A DNA stretch of 64,000 nt. Origin: Lentisalinibacter orientalis. Its GTDB lineage: Bacteria; Pseudomonadota; Gammaproteobacteria; Steroidobacterales; Woeseiaceae. This document shows positions 39,986-48,203 of this stretch, piece after piece. The stretch's first letter is position 1; each line of letters opens with the position of its first letter. A model generated the notes under the pieces. It did no database searches, was not told the origin of the DNA, and worked only from the letters and a program-made list of their open reading frames with translations. Both the position numbers and the translations under genes were made by a program. The stretch covers positions 124,001 through 188,000 of the forward strand of contig NZ_JAPDRJ010000001.1 of the NCBI RefSeq assembly GCF_040706535.1, in the 5' to 3' direction.

Positions 39986-40081
39986 CGGCTTCAGCCGCGA
40001 CGCGCGCCGGCAGGAGGGGCTTTAGCCCCGATCCGCGCGTCCGGTCGGGCCTGAACTGATCGGGCCTGAAGGCCCTCCTAC
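39982..40081 (+). repeat. Cluster of three REP-like palindromes
   Basis: Three palindromes lie in a row: GTAGCGGCTTCAGCCGCGA (39982-40000), CAGGAGGGGCTTTAGCCCCGA (given in two parts: CAGGAGGGGC at 40011-40020, TTTAGCCCCGA after it), and the standard REP unit with core GGGCCTGAAGGCCC at 40060-40081. Half of another REP (TCGGGCCTGAA) is at 40045-40055. The first overlaps the DUF2061 stop and the last overlaps the ABC transporter stop (40078-40080), so the repeat supplies that stop codon. Confidence 0.85.
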
Positions 40082-41850
40082 TCCTCCGTGCCGAACTGCA
40101 GTTCCGCCAGGCGGGCGTACAGCGGATTCTTCTCCACCAGTTCCTCGTGATTGCCCACCGCGACGATGCGGCCGCGGTCCATGACCACGATGCGGTCGAC
40201 GCGCTTCACCGTGGCCAGCCGGTGGGCGATCACCAGCGTCGTGCGGTTGCGCATCAGCTCTTCCAGCGCCTGCTGCACCAGGCGCTCGCTGGCCGCATCC
40301 AGCGAACTCGTGGCCTCGTCCAGCAGCAGCACCGGCGGGTCCTTCAGCATGGCGCGGGCGATGGCGATGCGCTGACGCTGCCCCCCGGACAGCCTGAGGC
40401 CCCGCTCGCCGAGGAAGGTGTCGTAGCCCTCCGGCAGCTCGCGGATGAACTCGTCGGCGGCCGCCGCCTTCGCCGCCGCCATCACGGCCTCGTCGTCGGC
40501 GCCGGAGCGGCCGTAGCGGATATTCTCCATGGCGCTCGCGCCGAACAGCACCGTCTCCTGGGGCACCAGGCCGATCTGGCCGCGCAACTCCCGCGGGTCG
40601 ACCCGGGCGATATCGACGCCGTCGAAGCGGATGCGCCCGGTCTGCGGGTCGTAGAACCTGAGCAGCAGCTGGAAACTCGTGCTCTTGCCCGCTCCGGACG
40701 GCCCCACGATGGCCACGGTCTCGCCGGGCTCGATGGCCAGCGAGAATTCGGCCAGCGCCGGGGTCTCCGGCCGCGACGGGTAATGGAATGTCACGTCCTG
40801 GAACGCGATACGCCCGCTGGCCCGGCCGGGCAGATGCAGCGGATCGGCCGGCGGCGCGATGGCCGGCCGGGCGTTCAGCAGCTCGGACAGCCGCTCCATG
40901 GCGCCGGCGCCCCGCTGGATCTCGCCCCAGACTTCGCTCAGCGCCGCCGCCGATGAGCCGACGAAGGCCGCATACAGCAGGAACTGCCCCAGCTCGCCGC
41001 CCGTCATCTCGCCTGCCACCACCGCCCGCGAACCGAGCCACAGCACGAAGGTGATGGCGCCGAACACCAGGATCACGCCCATGGCGGTGATGCCGGCGCG
41101 CGCCCGCGTGCGGAGCACGGCCGCATCGAAGCTGTCGGTGACCGCCTCGCTGAATCGCCGTGACGCCAGTTCCTCCAGCGAGAACGCCTGCACCGTCTGT
41201 ATGGCGTTCAGAGTCTCACCGGCCAGGCCGCTGGTATCCGCCACCCGATCCTGCGCTGTGCGTGACAGCCGCCGGATGCGCCGGCCCACCGCGATCAGCG
41301 GCACGATCACGAGCGGGATCAGCAGCAGGATGTAGCCGGCCAGCTGAAAGCTCGTGAGCATCAGCATAACCAGTGCGCCCAGCAGCGTCAGGCTGCTGCG
41401 CAGCACGATTGAAAGGCTCACACCGGAGATGCTCTGCACGAGCGTCGTGTCGGTGGTCAACCGCGACAGCACCTCCCCGGTGCGGGTCACCTCGAAGAAC
41501 AGGGGGTCCATGCGGATGACCCGGTCGTAGACCGTGCTGCGGATGTCGGCGATCACGCGCTCGCCGAGCCAGGTCACCAGGTAGAAGCGCAGTGCCGCGA
41601 AACCGCCGTAAATCCCCGCCGCCGCCATAAACCAGCCGAAATAGCGGTTGATGGTGCCGACGTCGCCGCCCTGCGCGAAGCCCTGATCGATGAGATAACG
41701 GAGCGCGACGGGCAGCGCCAGCATCGCGACGGCCGCCACCAGCAGCGCCGCCAGGGCGGCGATCAGCGTTGCAGAGTAGGGGCGGATGAACGGCCACAGC
41801 GTGGCCAGCGGCCGCAACGAGCGGCCTTTCGGGCGTTCCTCGGAATCCAT
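40078..41850 (-). CDS. MsbA-like ABC exporter (fused permease-ATPase)
   Basis: 590 residues from ATG 41850 (MDSEERPKGRSLRPL). Six membrane helices in residues ~20-320, then one ATPase domain: Walker A GPSGAGKST, signature LSGGQRQRIAIARAM, Walker B VLLLDEATSSLDAASE and switch His in LVIAHRLATV. A half-transporter that must dimerise. The sequence type resembles MsbA/LmrA exporters for lipids or hydrophobic drugs. No lpxK, glycosyltransferase or secretion gene is adjacent, so lipid A export is not implied. The stop codon lies within a REP palindrome. The start has only a weak ribosome-binding site. Confidence 0.9.
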   Translation of the reverse strand: MDSEERPKGRSLRPLATLWPFIRPYSATLIAALAALLVAAVAMLALPVALRYLIDQGFAQGGDVGTINRYFGWFMAAAGIYGGFAALRFYLVTWLGERVIADIRSTVYDRVIRMDPLFFEVTRTGEVLSRLTTDTTLVQSISGVSLSIVLRSSLTLLGALVMLMLTSFQLAGYILLLIPLVIVPLIAVGRRIRRLSRTAQDRVADTSGLAGETLNAIQTVQAFSLEELASRRFSEAVTDSFDAAVLRTRARAGITAMGVILVFGAITFVLWLGSRAVVAGEMTGGELGQFLLYAAFVGSSAAALSEVWGEIQRGAGAMERLSELLNARPAIAPPADPLHLPGRASGRIAFQDVTFHYPSRPETPALAEFSLAIEPGETVAIVGPSGAGKSTSFQLLLRFYDPQTGRIRFDGVDIARVDPRELRGQIGLVPQETVLFGASAMENIRYGRSGADDEAVMAAAKAAAADEFIRELPEGYDTFLGERGLRLSGGQRQRIAIARAMLKDPPVLLLDEATSSLDAASERLVQQALEELMRNRTTLVIAHRLATVKRVDRIVVMDRGRIVAVGNHEELVEKNPLYARLAELQFGTEE

Positions 41851-41964
41851 GCGCGTATTGCCGCCCCATCGCCGGCGGATGTCAATGGCAGCACCGGAGA
41901 AAGCCGGGCGCGTTATGATCGCGCTTGCGCCCGGAGCGCAGTACCACCCGCACGAGGAGAACCC

Positions 41965-42669
41965 ATGGCACCCGTCCGCTTCAAGCTGTTCCACTTCCCC
42001 GCCACCCGCAGCGCCCGCGTGAAATGGATGCTGCACGAAGTGCTGGGCGACGACTTCGAGGTGGAGGTGGTGGATCTCTACCGCGGCGGTCAGTACCGGC
42101 CCGAGTACCTGGCGCGCAATCCGCACCACAACGTACCCGCACTCGAGGTCACTTTCGCCGACGGGTCGGTCATGAACATGCTCGAGAGCGGCGCCATGGT
42201 GGCCTGGCTGGCCGACGCCTTCCCGAAGAAGGGGCTCGCGCCGCCGCCGGACGCCCTGTCCCGCCAGCGCGCCGACTACCTGCAGATGCTCCACTTCGGC
42301 GCCTCGTCCATGGACATGATGCTGTGGCAGATCCGCATCCACGAACACGTGCTCGCGGACGACCAGCAGGACCCGCGGACGGCGCGGCGCTACCGGGAAA
42401 AGTTCGAGGCAGAGGTGGAGCCGCAGCTCACGGCGCGCCTCGGGCGGCAGGACTTCGTCTGCGGCGACGTGTTCACGGCGGCCGACTGCGTGGTGGGTCA
42501 CAACGTCACCTGGGCCCGGGGCTACGGCCTGTGCCGGGACGAAATCTTCCGCGCCTATCTCTCCCGCCTGGCGAAGCGGCCGGCTTTCGCGAAGGCCTTC
42601 GCGGACGCCCGCGAGTTCGAGCCCCGGGTCCCGGCGCCCGTGCGCAACGCGGGCAAGTTCAACGGCTAG
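41965..42669 (+). CDS. Glutathione S-transferase family protein
   Basis: 234 residues with GAGGAG 5 nt upstream of the start. The N-terminal thioredoxin-like domain (residues 1-~85) reads FKLFHFPATRSARVKWMLHE, with the cis-Pro region HHNVPALEVTFADG and Glu-Ser in MLESGAM for glutathione binding; the C-terminal helical domain contains FTAADCVVGHNVTW. Cytosolic detoxification or thiol transfer; substrate unknown. It converges with the GFA gene; the two stop codons share a CTAG palindrome (42666-42669). A second glutathione-linked gene directly beyond hints at a common thiol theme. Confidence 0.88.
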   Translation: MAPVRFKLFHFPATRSARVKWMLHEVLGDDFEVEVVDLYRGGQYRPEYLARNPHHNVPALEVTFADGSVMNMLESGAMVAWLADAFPKKGLAPPPDALSRQRADYLQMLHFGASSMDMMLWQIRIHEHVLADDQQDPRTARRYREKFEAEVEPQLTARLGRQDFVCGDVFTAADCVVGHNVTWARGYGLCRDEIFRAYLSRLAKRPAFAKAFADAREFEPRVPAPVRNAGKFNG

Positions 42670-43067
42670 CGTTCGTCGTCGGCCTCGCCCCGGATCGAGG
42701 CCACGTTCTCCTCCCAGTTGCGGCCGTCGAAGGGCGTGATCGCGAGAAAGTCGAAGCCCGCGTCCAGGCAGCGCGCATTCACGTCGTAGCTGCCCGGATG
42801 CGAGCGCGGCCGGCTGAACGGATGGATGCCGCAGGTGGTGCAGAAGCGGTGCTCCGCGTTACCGGTATTGAAGCGATAGGTCGCCAGGGCCTGTTCGCCC
42901 TGCAGCAACTCGAAGTCCTCCGGCGGCGCGATCAGGTTGATCATGCCCTTTTTCGCGCAGATGGAGCAGTTACAGGCGATCGCGCGCGGCTCCCGCACGC
43001 GCACGCGGAAGCGGACCCGGCCACAATGGCAGCCGCCCTCGAACCACTGACCGGTCTCGCCCGCCAC
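42666..43067 (-). CDS. GFA-family (glutathione-dependent formaldehyde-activating enzyme-like) zinc protein
   Basis: 133 residues from GTG 43067, chosen because AAGGAGG lies 5 nt upstream. The zinc-binding cysteines are in EGGCHCGRVRF, CNCSICAKKG and FCTTCGIHPF, the GFA/CENP-V pattern. The fold was first described as an enzyme joining formaldehyde to glutathione, but most family members have unknown function. It starts 11 nt downstream of the flavodoxin gene stop, so the two are probably co-transcribed. Confidence 0.88.
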   Translation of the reverse strand: MAGETGQWFEGGCHCGRVRFRVRVREPRAIACNCSICAKKGMINLIAPPEDFELLQGEQALATYRFNTGNAEHRFCTTCGIHPFSRPRSHPGSYDVNARCLDAGFDFLAITPFDGRNWEENVASIRGEADDER

Positions 43068-43078
43068 GGCGTCCTCCT

Positions 43079-43621
43079 TCACTCCTCCAGCAGCGCCTGC
43101 GCGTAACGGCGCACCTGCTCCCAGTCCGTGTACTCGTAGTCCCGGCTGGTATCGGTGTCCCCGCCCGCCTTGCCGGCGATACGCCGCATCATCCACCTGA
43201 GCGGCAGCGGGTACTTCGAATAGCGCAGCGCGCCCGCGATCATCTCGACGTGCTCGAAGGGCACGCGCAGCTGTGACTCGATCTTGTCGCGCGCATCGCC
43301 GAGCCATTCCTCCCGCAGGGCGGGGTCTTTCGCCGCCGCGCTCAGCAGGACGACGAACAGGGAACGCGCCTGGCGCCGTATCCCGTCCGCGTGGCCGTTG
43401 ACGAAGCCCACCAGCTCCTTCTCCAGGCCGCCGGCGTGCATGGACGCGCCGAATACCAGCCGGTCGAAGCGCGCGAGATCCAGCGCATCCGTGGTCAGCC
43501 TGTTCGCCGCATCCACGAGGCTGACCTCGGCGCCGTCGGCGCGCAGATGTTCCGCGAGGCGCCCGGCGACCTTCTCCGTCTGACCCTCCCGGGTCGCGTA
43601 GAGCACGAGAATGCGTTTCAT
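43079..43621 (-). CDS. hemG: HemG-type flavodoxin-domain protoporphyrinogen oxidase
   Basis: 180 residues. The flavodoxin FMN-binding loop reads LYATREGQTEK (residues 7-17), then FDRLVFGASMHAGG and the HemG-specific C-terminal region RWMMRRIAGKAGGDTDTSRD followed by YEYTDWEQV. HemG couples protoporphyrinogen IX oxidation to the quinone pool and is a step toward both haem and, in phototrophs, bacteriochlorophyll. Length and C-terminal motif separate it from plain flavodoxins. It sits upstream of the GFA gene (11 nt) and divergent from capA-like. HemG-type enzymes are typical of gammaproteobacteria. Confidence 0.87.
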   Translation of the reverse strand: MKRILVLYATREGQTEKVAGRLAEHLRADGAEVSLVDAANRLTTDALDLARFDRLVFGASMHAGGLEKELVGFVNGHADGIRRQARSLFVVLLSAAAKDPALREEWLGDARDKIESQLRVPFEHVEMIAGALRYSKYPLPLRWMMRRIAGKAGGDTDTSRDYEYTDWEQVRRYAQALLEE

Positions 43622-43758
43622 CGCTCCTATTCTTGCGCCCGCGAGCCGGGAACGCCAGCGGCCGGACCCGTGGCGCGACGGTAGTCACTTCCCCGGATGC
43701 AGCGCCTGCCCGCGACGTTCCATATTGGAGGGAGGTTCGTAGCGCGAGGGACGCAACC

Positions 43759-44904
43759 ATGACGGCGGATGCCGGCGAATCCCGGTCCAGCCCGACACTG
43801 TTCCTGTGCGGCGACGTGATGACCGGCCGCGGCATCGACCAGATCCAGGCCCGCTCCGTTCCGCCGGAGCTGCACGAGCCCTGGGTGAAGAACGCCATGG
43901 ACTACGTTCGTCTGGCCGAGCGGGAGAACGGCCCGGTGCCGCAGCCGGTGGATCCCGCCTACGTCTGGGGGGAGGCGCTCCCGGTGTGGGCCGGGACGCC
44001 GCACGACCTGCGTTTCGTCAATCTCGAGACCGGCATCACCACCAGCGACGACTTCTGGCCGTCCAAGGGCATCCATTACCGCATGCACCCGGGCAACGTG
44101 GCCTGCCTGCGGGCGGCGGGCATCGACGGCTGCACGCTGGCGAACAACCACGTCATGGACCTCGGCTACCGGGGACTCGAGGAGACCCTGACGACGCTGG
44201 AGCGGGCCGGCATCGCCGTGACGGGCGCCGGCAGGGACGCGGCCGCGGCCGCCGCACCGGCGGTCTTCACGCTGGCCGGCGACTGCCGGGTGGTCGTGCA
44301 CGGGTTCGCCCTCGGCTCCAGCGGCGTGCCGGAGGAATGGGCCGCCGGCCGGGCCAGGGCGGGCGTCAACCGGCTGTCGGACCTGGCCCCCGAGACCGCC
44401 GATGCCGTCGCCGACGCGATGCTCGCCGGCCGCCACGCGGGCGACGTCACCGTGGCGTCGATCCACTGGGGCGGGAACTGGGGCTATGAGATCACCCGGG
44501 ACGAACGGCACTTCGCCCGCCGCCTGGTCGACAGCGGCGCCGCGGACATCGTCCACGGCCATTCCTCCCATCACCCGAAGGGCATGGAGCGTCACCGGGG
44601 CAAGCTGATCCTCTACGGCTGCGGCGACTTCCTGAACGACTACGAGGGCATCGGCGGCCACGAGGCGTTCCGCCCCTGGCTCTCGCTGATGTACTTCGTC
44701 ACCGTGGATCCCGCCAGCGGCCGCGCCACGGCGCTCAGCATGGTGCCGCTGGCGATCGAACGCCTGCGCCTCGCGAGGGCCCGGCCAGAAGACGCGGAAT
44801 GGCTCGCCCGCCAGCTGGAGAAGGCCACCCCGGGCGAGGCCACGCGCATCCGGGTGCAGGCCGGCCGGCTCGTCCCGGACTGGTCGGGCCGCGCAGCGCC
44901 TTAG
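43759..44904 (+). CDS. CapA-family (PGA_cap) metallophosphatase-like protein
   Basis: 381 residues from ATG 43759, preceded by GAGG. Family blocks: LFLCGDVMTGRGIDQI near the N-terminus, FVNLETGITT, CTLANNHVMDLGYRGLEETL, ASIHWGGNWGYEI, and IVHGHSSHHPKGMERHRGKL with the GCGDFLNDYEG end motif. These Asp, Glu, Asn and His residues form a calcineurin-like metal site. No signal peptide or anchor is visible, unlike capsule CapA of Bacillus, and no capB/capC genes are near, so poly-gamma-glutamate synthesis is unlikely; a cytosolic phosphatase or ligase-partner role is more plausible. Confidence 0.87.
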   Translation: MTADAGESRSSPTLFLCGDVMTGRGIDQIQARSVPPELHEPWVKNAMDYVRLAERENGPVPQPVDPAYVWGEALPVWAGTPHDLRFVNLETGITTSDDFWPSKGIHYRMHPGNVACLRAAGIDGCTLANNHVMDLGYRGLEETLTTLERAGIAVTGAGRDAAAAAAPAVFTLAGDCRVVVHGFALGSSGVPEEWAAGRARAGVNRLSDLAPETADAVADAMLAGRHAGDVTVASIHWGGNWGYEITRDERHFARRLVDSGAADIVHGHSSHHPKGMERHRGKLILYGCGDFLNDYEGIGGHEAFRPWLSLMYFVTVDPASGRATALSMVPLAIERLRLARARPEDAEWLARQLEKATPGEATRIRVQAGRLVPDWSGRAAP

Positions 44905-45019
44905 GTATATCTTCTGATTCAAGGTCCGCCGAGGGCCGGCCTAGCATGGAACGGCAGGGCGCCGGCGAGAGACCGTGCCGCCGGTGCCGCCGCAGCGCAC
45001 AGCGGAGGTGGCAGTCGGT

Positions 45020-45688
45020 ATGGAGAACCGGAGACCCAGGGCCGAATCGGCCATCCGGGCGGGTGACGCCACACTCGCCGGCTGGCTCGAGATGCCGGAG
45101 GACGCCGCCGGGGTGGTGGTCTTCGCCCACGGCAGCGGCAGCAGCCGCTACAGCCGGCGCAACAACGCCGTCGCCGACTACCTGCGCGCATCCGGACTCG
45201 GCACCCTTCTGTTCGATCTGCTGACCGCCGAAGAAGGACGGATCGACGACGTCACCCGGGAATTCCGCTTCGACATCGGACTGCTGGCCCGGCGCCTCGG
45301 CGGCGCGCTGGACTGGCTGGCGGAGCAGCCCGGGGCCGCCGCCCTGCCGGCCGGCCTGTTCGGCTCCAGCACCGGCGCCGCGGCCGCGCTGATCGCCGCG
45401 GCGAGGAAACCCGGGCGGGTGGCTGCGGTGGTCTCCCGGGGCGGACGCGCCGACCTGGCCGGGGACGAGCTGCCGCGGGTGCAGGCGCCCACGCTCCTGA
45501 TCGTCGGCGGTGCCGACCTGCAGGTGCTCGAACTGAACCGCCGCGCCCGGGAACGGATGCACTGCCCGGCCGAGATCGCGGTCGTCGAGGGCGCGACCCA
45601 CCTGTTCGAGGAACCGGGCGCCCTGGAGGAGGTACAACGCCTCGCGCGGGACTGGTTCCTCGAGCGCTTCGCGCAGGCACAGGACTGA
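45020..45688 (+). CDS. Dienelactone-hydrolase-type alpha/beta hydrolase
   Basis: 222 residues from ATG 45020 (MENRRPRAES), with GGAGG upstream; an earlier ATG at 44975 is possible but less conserved. Core features: VVVFAHGSGSSRYSRRNN oxyanion loop, nucleophile in GLFGSSTGAAAALIAA, acid in IVGGADLQV and His in EGATHLFEE. Proteins of this sequence type often occur fused to or next to phosphoribosyltransferase domains; none is present here. Cytosolic; substrate unknown. It lies 16 nt before the ribonucleotide reductase gene, probably in the same transcript. Confidence 0.85.
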   Translation: MENRRPRAESAIRAGDATLAGWLEMPEDAAGVVVFAHGSGSSRYSRRNNAVADYLRASGLGTLLFDLLTAEEGRIDDVTREFRFDIGLLARRLGGALDWLAEQPGAAALPAGLFGSSTGAAAALIAAARKPGRVAAVVSRGGRADLAGDELPRVQAPTLLIVGGADLQVLELNRRARERMHCPAEIAVVEGATHLFEEPGALEEVQRLARDWFLERFAQAQD

Positions 45689-45704
45689 GACGGAGGCCCC
45701 GGCG

Positions 45705-47522
45705 ATGACCCGCCATTACTTCCAGACACGCCTCGCCGAGCACATCTGGCGCTCGAAGTACCGCTACCATCCGCCCGGGGGCCATGCCGAGAAGACCATC
45801 GGCGATACCTGGCGGCGGGTGGCGGCGGCCGTGGCGGCACCGGAGACGGCGGACCGCGAGGCCCGCACCCGCGAGTTCGAGGCGCTGCTGGACGACTTCC
45901 GCTTCCTGCCGGCCGGACGCATCCTGGCCGGCGCCGGCACGGCCTGGCACCGCACGCTGTTCAACTGCTTCGTGATGGGCGTCATCGAGGATTCGCTGGA
46001 CAGCATCTTCGAGCACGTGAAGCAGGGCGCCATCACCATGCAATGGGGCGGCGGCGTGGGCTACGACTTCTCCACCCTGCGCCCGGCCGGCCACCGCACC
46101 GACCACGTCGGCGGCATCGCGTCCGGCCCGGTGTCGTTCATGCGGGTGTGGGACGCCATGTGCGCCACCGTGCTGTCCACCGGCGCGCGCCGGGGCGCCA
46201 TGATGGGGACGCTGCGCTGCGACCACCCCGACATCCTCGCCTTCGTGGATGCCAAACGCGAGGCGGGCGTGCTCACCAACTTCAACGTCTCGGTGCAGGT
46301 GCCGGACGAGTTCATGCTGGCCGTGGAGCACGACGACGACTGGCCGCTGTGCTTCCCGGAGGACGGCGGCGCGGAATCCGTGCAGCGGCTCTGGACGGGC
46401 GGGATCGAGCCGGTGGCCTGCCGGGTGCAGGGACGGATCGCCGCCCGGGAACTCTGGCGCCACATCATGAACGCCGCGTGGGAGTCCGCCGAGCCGGGCG
46501 TGCTGTTCACCGACGCCGTCAACCGGGAGAACAACCTGCACTATCGCGAGCGCATCACCACCACCAACCCCTGCGGCGAGATACCGCTGCCACCCTACGG
46601 CGCCTGCAACCTCGGGTCGATGAACCTGACACGCTTCGTGCGGGACGCGTTCGGCCGCGACGCCGGACTGGATGCCGACGCGCTGCGCGATGCCGTGCCC
46701 GTCGCCGTGCGCTTCCTGGACAACGTGATCGACGCCTCCCGTTTCCCGCTGGCCGCCCAGGAAGAGCAGGCGCGCGCCAGCCGCCGCGTGGGGCTCGGCG
46801 TTACCGGCCTTGGCGACGCGCTCGCCATGCTCGGCATCGCCTACGACAGCGACGCCGGCCGCGAGCAGGCCCGCGAGTGGCTCACGGTGATCCGCGACGC
46901 CGCCTATCGGGCCTCGGTGGAACTGGCGCGGGAGAAGGGGGCCTTCCCCTGCTACGAGCGTGAACCGTACCTGGACGGTCCCTATATCCAGCGCCTGCCC
47001 GCGGACATCCGCGACGCGATCGCGGAGCACGGCATCCGCAACAGCCATCTGCTGGCCATCGCGCCTACGGGGACGATCAGCCTGCTGGCCGGCAACGTCT
47101 CCAGCGGCATCGAGCCCATCTTCGCGCTCGAGGGCCACCGCCAGGTGCTCGACGAGTCCGGCGACTACCGCAACTTCGACGTCACCGACTATGCCTACGC
47201 GCACTGGCGCGAGCATCACGGCCGGCCGCAGTCCGTGCCGGACTCGTTCCGCTGCTCCAGGGACATCGCGCCGCGGGAGCACCTGGCCATGCAGGCAACC
47301 CTGCAGGGAGTGGTGGACAACGCCATCTCCAAGACCATCAACGTGCCGGAGGACTGCTCCCGCGGGGAGTTCGAGGAGATCTACAGCCGCGCCTGGCAGC
47401 TGGGCCTGAAGGGCTGCACGGTGTTCCGCCCGAACCCGGTGCGCGGCGCCGTGCTCAGCACGGAAGCCGGCAGGCCGCCCGACCGGGTGCTCTGTTGCGA
47501 TATCGAGCGGGAGGCGGACTAG
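45705..47522 (+). CDS. nrdJ: Adenosylcobalamin-dependent (class II) ribonucleotide reductase
   Basis: 605 residues, start supported by GGAGG 8 nt upstream. Class II enzymes reduce ribonucleotides using a radical from adenosylcobalamin and need no oxygen. Visible are NCFVMGVIEDSLDSI with the first active-site cysteine, QWGGGVGYDFSTLRP, TNPCGEIPLPPYGACNLGS with the radical cysteine and Glu, and PTGTISLLAGNVSSGIEP. The C-terminus carries LCCDIE as a possible external redox cysteine pair. It is short compared with the 700-950 residue versions but similar to compact proteobacterial ones. No ATP-cone domain is evident. Depends on B12, as does anaerobic BchE in phototrophs. Confidence 0.92.
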   Translation: MTRHYFQTRLAEHIWRSKYRYHPPGGHAEKTIGDTWRRVAAAVAAPETADREARTREFEALLDDFRFLPAGRILAGAGTAWHRTLFNCFVMGVIEDSLDSIFEHVKQGAITMQWGGGVGYDFSTLRPAGHRTDHVGGIASGPVSFMRVWDAMCATVLSTGARRGAMMGTLRCDHPDILAFVDAKREAGVLTNFNVSVQVPDEFMLAVEHDDDWPLCFPEDGGAESVQRLWTGGIEPVACRVQGRIAARELWRHIMNAAWESAEPGVLFTDAVNRENNLHYRERITTTNPCGEIPLPPYGACNLGSMNLTRFVRDAFGRDAGLDADALRDAVPVAVRFLDNVIDASRFPLAAQEEQARASRRVGLGVTGLGDALAMLGIAYDSDAGREQAREWLTVIRDAAYRASVELAREKGAFPCYEREPYLDGPYIQRLPADIRDAIAEHGIRNSHLLAIAPTGTISLLAGNVSSGIEPIFALEGHRQVLDESGDYRNFDVTDYAYAHWREHHGRPQSVPDSFRCSRDIAPREHLAMQATLQGVVDNAISKTINVPEDCSRGEFEEIYSRAWQLGLKGCTVFRPNPVRGAVLSTEAGRPPDRVLCCDIEREAD

Positions 47523-47526
47523 AAGA

Positions 47527-47551
47527 CGGCGGGGGCAATCGCCCCCCGCCG
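47527..47551. terminator. Hairpin between convergent nrdJ and sulfotransferase genes
   Basis: Nine-bp perfect stem CGGCGGGGG (47527-47535) / CCCCCGCCG (47543-47551) around a 7-nt loop, 5 nt after the nrdJ stop. No poly-T follows on either strand. Confidence 0.45.
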
Positions 47552-47558
47552 CGCCGGA

Positions 47559-48203
47559 TCATCGGTGCGGCGGCTCCGGCCGGTCCGGATAGCCGAAGTT
47601 CGCCAGGTCGTCCCGGTAGTAGTCCGCCACCATCTCCGCGAGTTCGTCGTCGTAATAGCGCAGCCAGTCGCGGCGTTCCGGCACGCGGCGGCGCTCCAGC
47701 GGCATCGGCTCGAGACCGAGCCGGCCGCAGAGCGACTCCCAGGACGGCTGCAGCGTCTCGAAGCGCCCAATGAAGTCCGTGGCCAGCGCGCCCTCCTCGT
47801 CTATCAGGAAGTGGGACTGGGGCAGCGTGAGGCGCCGGCGCCGGAAACGCTCCGTCGCGAGCTCGCGCTTCATCCTCGGCCTCGCCTCCGCGGGCGACGG
47901 CATTTCGCCCTTGTCGAGGGACAGAAAGGTGTCGACGAAACGCTCGAAAGGGTCGCGGACGAACGCGCACTTGAGGTACGCGCTCCACAGGTCGTCCGGC
48001 AGCCGGGGCCGGATGTCGCGCACCGCCAGGTGCCCGTGCTCCTCAGCGGCGAGATCCGGCACCGGCAGCCGATACTCGGCGAAGAGGTTCTGCTGCTGCC
48101 AGTCCATGGCATCGAGCTGCATGGTGAGAGCCTGACGCAGCGCGCGGGTGGCGACTCTCGGCACGGCGATGAAGATGTAGCGGTGCCGGTGGGAGATGAT
48201 CAA
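47559..48203 (-). CDS. Sulfotransferase family 2 domain protein
   Basis: 214 residues. N-terminal ISHRHRYIFIAVPRVATRAL is the PAPS-binding 5'-phosphosulfate loop region in the form seen in carbohydrate 2-O/heparan-type sulfotransferases, and KCAFVRDPFERFVDTFLSL is the 3'-phosphate-binding block. No signal peptide or membrane anchor. The family sulfates sugars or lipids using PAPS. Its start overlaps the stop of the TPR sulfotransferase gene by 4 bp, so both are in one operon. Substrate unknown. Confidence 0.82.
   Translation of the reverse strand: MIISHRHRYIFIAVPRVATRALRQALTMQLDAMDWQQQNLFAEYRLPVPDLAAEEHGHLAVRDIRPRLPDDLWSAYLKCAFVRDPFERFVDTFLSLDKGEMPSPAEARPRMKRELATERFRRRRLTLPQSHFLIDEEGALATDFIGRFETLQPSWESLCGRLGLEPMPLERRRVPERRDWLRYYDDELAEMVADYYRDDLANFGYPDRPEPPHR

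Noticed and set aside
43759..44904. Capsule synthesis locus suggested by the CapA family
   Set aside because: There is no capB, capC, signal peptide or membrane anchor nearby.
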